Below are positions 61,069 to 64,000 of a DNA stretch of 64,000 nucleotides, in pieces (position 1 is the first letter of the stretch; each line of letters opens with the position of its first letter). The stretch covers positions 130,487 to 194,486 of the forward strand of contig NZ_JBDOHS010000005.1 of the NCBI RefSeq assembly GCF_039832105.1, read 5' to 3'. Both the position numbers and the translations under genes were made by a program. This DNA is from Dorea_A sp016295505. Its GTDB lineage: Bacteria; Bacillota; Clostridia; Lachnospirales; Lachnospiraceae. The notes beneath the pieces were generated by a model, which did not search any database, was not told where the DNA came from, and saw only the letters and a list, made by a program, of their open reading frames with translations.

Positions 61069-62460
61069 CTATCCCGCGCAATCGCATTTTTCTTCCAGTC
61101 CTTTCATCATACGCAGTTCTCGTACCGCATACCCGATCGCTACTACAGCCGCGGCACCGTCTGCGATCGGTCCTGCATACATGACACCATCGATTCCCAT
61201 AAAAGCCGGAAAGATCAGTATCAGCGGAAGCAGAAAGAATACCTGTCTTGTCAGAGATACCACAATTCCCAGTTTTGCCTTTCCGATCGAGGTAAAGAAT
61301 CCGGAGGACATCGGCTGGATTCCGTTCAGAAACGTCATAAACATAAAAATCCGAAAATATCTTGATGCAAACCGAAAATATTCCTTGCTTCCTGTTCCGA
61401 AGATTCCGACAATCTGTTCCGGGAAAAACTGAAATCCCAGGAAAAACACGACTCCAACCAGAAATGCATACTGAAATGCTGTCGTATACGTCTTTCTGAC
61501 TCTGTGATACAGTCCTGCTCCATAGTTAAATCCCCAGATTGGCTGGCATCCCTGCGAGATTCCGATTGCAATCGCCATAAAGACCATATTGACCTTTGAT
61601 ATCACTCCGACGCACGCCAGCGGAATATCGGCACCATATGCGGAAACAGCTCCATAATGACGAAGTGTGTTATTCATGGTGATCTGCACAACCGCCATCG
61701 CAATCTGATTAATACAGGATGCCATTCCAAGGGACGCTATCATCTTAAATCTTTTCATCCTGGGTCTTAACATTTCCTTTTTCAGATCCATTTTCCTGAA
61801 TCGCAGAAAATACACGATCACCATCGCACCGGATATGATCTGACCGATCACGGTTGCCCATGCTGCACCCTTAATGCCCCAGTGGAACACAAAGATGAAT
61901 GTCGGATCCAGAATAGTATTGATCACTGCTCCGGTAAGCATACATACCATAGAATAGGTCGGACTTCTGTCCGCACGGATCATATGATTGCCCCCGGTTG
62001 TCAATATCAGGAACGGAATTCCCCAGGCTGTGATCCCGGCATAATCCCTTGCATAGGGCAGTACATTTTCCGTTACCCCGAACAGCTGAAGAAGCGGATT
62101 TAAAAACAGCAGCACACACACTGCGATTATAGTTCCACAGATCACCAGCATCGATAATCCTGTTCCGATCACTCTGCAGGCATCTTCCTTTCTTCCTGCT
62201 CCCGACTCCAGATTATAGTTGGAAGCACTTCCGATCCCCAGCAGCAATGCCGTTGCCGTACAGATGATCGAAATCGGAAATGCGATGTTGGTCGCAGCAT
62301 TTCCCAGCATTCCGACTCCCTGCCCGATAAAGATCTGATCTACGATATTATAAAGAGAACTGACCAGCATACTGATGATTGCAGGAATGGCAAACTTCGC
62401 AATCAGCCGGCCCTCTTTCTCCGTCGCAAGCGGATTCTGATTCTTCTCTATATCCTCCAT
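61069..62460 (-). CDS. MATE-family efflux transporter
   Basis: 463 residues with 12 hydrophobic segments. PAIISMLVSSLYNIVDQIFIGQGVGMLGNAA at the N terminus marks the Clostridia branch of MATE proteins (MepA-like). Lies between hom (18 bp upstream) and marR (44 bp downstream) with no terminator in either gap, so it may be read from the hom promoter. Drug or metabolite export by cation antiport is the family role. Confidence 0.92.
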   Translation of the reverse strand: MEDIEKNQNPLATEKEGRLIAKFAIPAIISMLVSSLYNIVDQIFIGQGVGMLGNAATNIAFPISIICTATALLLGIGSASNYNLESGAGRKEDACRVIGTGLSMLVICGTIIAVCVLLFLNPLLQLFGVTENVLPYARDYAGITAWGIPFLILTTGGNHMIRADRSPTYSMVCMLTGAVINTILDPTFIFVFHWGIKGAAWATVIGQIISGAMVIVYFLRFRKMDLKKEMLRPRMKRFKMIASLGMASCINQIAMAVVQITMNNTLRHYGAVSAYGADIPLACVGVISKVNMVFMAIAIGISQGCQPIWGFNYGAGLYHRVRKTYTTAFQYAFLVGVVFFLGFQFFPEQIVGIFGTGSKEYFRFASRYFRIFMFMTFLNGIQPMSSGFFTSIGKAKLGIVVSLTRQVFFLLPLILIFPAFMGIDGVMYAGPIADGAAAVVAIGYAVRELRMMKGLEEKCDCAG

Positions 62461-62478
62461 AATTCACACTCTCATTCA

Positions 62479-63765
62479 TTAATACTCCCGGATCACACTG
62501 CAGATATCCCATACGGTATCAAGCTTTTTCAGATGTTCCAGCGCATCCTTCATATGATACTCCTTGACAGTGTCTGTTACGATTGCAAGTTCGGCTGTAT
62601 CTTCAGCAACTATTTTCTGGATCACCTTGGAAATACTTACTTTATGCTCTCCGAATACACTTGCAATTGCCGCAAGTACTCCCGGCTTGTTTTCCACCTG
62701 CATACGGAGGAAGAATTTATTTCTCACTTCATCCATCGATTTAATCGGTGTATTGCGATAGCAGGTACAGCTGATTCTTCCTGTACAATGATACTGGATA
62801 TCGCGGATCACATCTATGACATCTCCCATCACTGCGCTTGCAGTCGGGAACTCTCCTGCGCCTCTTCCATAGAACATGACATCATCTACCGCATCTCCAT
62901 GTACAAATACTGCATTAAAGGAATCTCTTACAGACGCCAGCGGGTGCTCCTGCGCGATCATCATCGGATATACCGCAACCTCGATGCCCTCTTCCGTATT
63001 ATGCGCAGTTCCCAGAAGCTTGATCACATTTCCGAATTCTTTTGCGTAAAAAATATCTCTTGCAGAAATCTTCGTAATTCCCTCTGTATATACATCAGAA
63101 AACGTCACTCTGGAATGAAATGCGATCGAAGCCATGATCGCTACCTTTCTTCCCGCATCAAGACCCTCTATGTCTGCTGTCGGATCTGCCTCGGCATATC
63201 CAAGCTCAGTGGCTTTTGCAAGTGCTTCTTCAAAATCCATGCCTTCTTCAAACATCTTTGTCAGGATGTAATTGGTCGTACCATTGACAATACCAATCAC
63301 TTCATCTATCTCATTTGCTGCCAGACACTGCTTCAGAGGTCGAATAATCGGAATACCACCTGCAACAGCCGCCTCAAACAAAAAGTCCACACCATGCTTT
63401 TCTGCTGCATCCAGCAACTCTCTTCCATATTCCGCCACCAGATCCTTATTGGCAGTAATCACATGCTTGCCCGCATTGAGAGCCTCCAGAATCCTTGTCC
63501 TTGCAGGCTCAATTCCGCCCATGACCTCTATCACGATCTGAATCTCTTCATCCTGTATGATCTCATCCCAACAGTCCGTTAAAAGAGACGGATCCACTCC
63601 TTCTCTCTTTTTCTGCATGTTATGTACAAGTATCTTCTTAATCTCCAGTTTCGCACCGGTCTTTCGCTCCATCTCGTCTGCCTGGCGACAGGTCAGCTTA
63701 TATACACCACTTCCGACAGTACCCAGTCCTAAAAGTGCCGCCTTCACTACCTTTTCATTTTTCAT
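62479..63765 (-). CDS. hom: Homoserine dehydrogenase
   Basis: 428 residues from ATG 63765. NAD(P)-dependent reduction of aspartate semialdehyde to homoserine, for Thr, Met and Ile. Rossmann GLGTVGSGVYKL at about residues 13-24, the ITANKDLVAEYG and GIPIIRPLKQCL motifs, TNYILTKMFEEGMDFEEALAKATELGYAEADPTADIEG-type catalytic block near 170-205 with the conserved Lys, and a C-terminal ACT domain (about 350-425) for feedback control. Own promoter, with a group II intron end a short way upstream. Confidence 0.96.
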   Translation of the reverse strand: MKNEKVVKAALLGLGTVGSGVYKLTCRQADEMERKTGAKLEIKKILVHNMQKKREGVDPSLLTDCWDEIIQDEEIQIVIEVMGGIEPARTRILEALNAGKHVITANKDLVAEYGRELLDAAEKHGVDFLFEAAVAGGIPIIRPLKQCLAANEIDEVIGIVNGTTNYILTKMFEEGMDFEEALAKATELGYAEADPTADIEGLDAGRKVAIMASIAFHSRVTFSDVYTEGITKISARDIFYAKEFGNVIKLLGTAHNTEEGIEVAVYPMMIAQEHPLASVRDSFNAVFVHGDAVDDVMFYGRGAGEFPTASAVMGDVIDVIRDIQYHCTGRISCTCYRNTPIKSMDEVRNKFFLRMQVENKPGVLAAIASVFGEHKVSISKVIQKIVAEDTAELAIVTDTVKEYHMKDALEHLKKLDTVWDICSVIREY

Positions 63766-63808
63766 ATCTGATTCACATCCTTTAATTACTATTCTGTCCA
63801 TAAAAAGA

Positions 63809-63838
63809 AGTATAACATATTCTGACTGCTCTTTTCAA
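63809..63838 (-). promoter_or_regulatory. Promoter of hom
   Basis: Minus strand -35 TTGAAA (63833-63838), 18 bp, extended -10 TGT-TATACT (63809-63814). Start point near 63802, about 37 bp before the ATG. It lies between hom and the intron end, so insertion left it intact. Confidence 0.7.
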
Positions 63839-63879
63839 ATCATATTGTTAACTCGATAAATTGTTTCAGGTAGTCCTGG

Positions 63880-64000
63880 TAGAGTAGGTTAGAGGGCTTT
63901 GCCCTCTCTCCCCTCATCAAACCGTGCATGAGGTTCTCCCTCACACGGCTTTCCGACATTCTTCTTTCTACAGCATTACGTCATGCCGTAGCCATTCTTT
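63880..64000 (-). mobile_element. 3' end of a group II intron (domains V-VI), body off window
   Basis: On the minus strand a domain V-like 34-mer at 63918-63951: AGCCGTG, a TGAGG/CCTCA inner stem and CACGGTTT, with the AGC triad and a two-base bulge. It is followed by GATGAGGGG and a domain VI-like hairpin AGAGGGC-AAA-GCCCTCT (63891-63907), then AACCTACTC, the usual 3' border style. The sequence at 63952-64000 would be the end of domain IV, where a reverse transcriptase/maturase gene normally sits; its stop may be in this stretch but I cannot identify it. Exact 3' splice site uncertain by about 10 bp. Confidence 0.75.

Overview
The window looks like a low-to-mid GC Gram-positive anaerobe of the Clostridia, most likely a gut Lachnospiraceae. 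This is inferred from the paired glgC/glgD genes, a DUF5688-type protein, a double-cubane-cluster reductase, a high-molecular-weight rubredoxin relative, a CIRCE-controlled hrcA-grpE-dnaK-dnaJ block and a T-box ahead of ilvB. Species cannot be named from sequence alone. Most genes lie on the minus strand and are tightly packed in short operons with clear intrinsic terminators. It reads as ordinary chromosome with several small regulated accessory modules. The only mobile-element trace is the end of a group II intron at the right edge.

Layout. 1-5.0 kb: partial MetN-like ATPase, a YjiM-type double-cubane-cluster protein, a PucR/CdaR regulator, and a MATE exporter; the first two share an unusual palindromic operator. 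5.0-6.3 kb: mrp and ridA. 6.3-7.0 kb: decayed or unassigned sequence. 7.0-14.2 kb: sensor kinase, response regulator and glgX in one operon, divergent from an ABC exporter resembling the linearmycin-type (Lnr) system. 14.2-15.4 kb: glyA. 15.5-20.7 kb: dnaJ, dnaK, grpE, hrcA with CIRCE. 20.7-21.3 kb: a noncoding repeat region. 21.3-33.5 kb: housekeeping genes (rarA, tcdA, polysaccharide deacetylase, MATE, flavin reductase, CBS-type pyrophosphatase, S1-domain protein, AIM24 protein, nadE, hslO).

33.5-40.6 kb: a methyltransferase, then a secreted heptad-repeat protein plus MMPL transporter with a divergent TetR, then a membrane-anchored MerR regulator with a YbjQ protein. 40.6-47.3 kb: AlaX-type editing protein with argS, a flavin reductase-rubredoxin fusion, azlCD, a membrane-anchored protein, tRNA-Arg(CCG) and a DUF5688 protein. 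47.4-51.4 kb: efp, yqeG, a chorismate mutase-shikimate kinase fusion, and a GntR-controlled ABC transporter. 51.5-55.4 kb: ilvE, ilvN, ilvB with T-box. 55.5-57.9 kb: glgCD. 57.9-63.8 kb: GT4 glycosyltransferase, folA, thyA, marR, MATE and hom in one direction. 63.85-64.0 kb: the 3' part of a group II intron.

Functional themes are stress chaperones and protein repair, branched-chain amino-acid synthesis and export, glycogen turnover (glgCD and glgX), and several self-regulated efflux modules whose operators can be read directly (TetR, MerR, GntR and two-component types). The least explained parts are the PucR/YjiM/MetN operator pair, the repeat block upstream of hrcA, the dnaK-dnaJ hairpin, and the membrane-tethered MerR module. 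Many start codons given here were moved downstream from the longest open frame to match ribosome binding sites.
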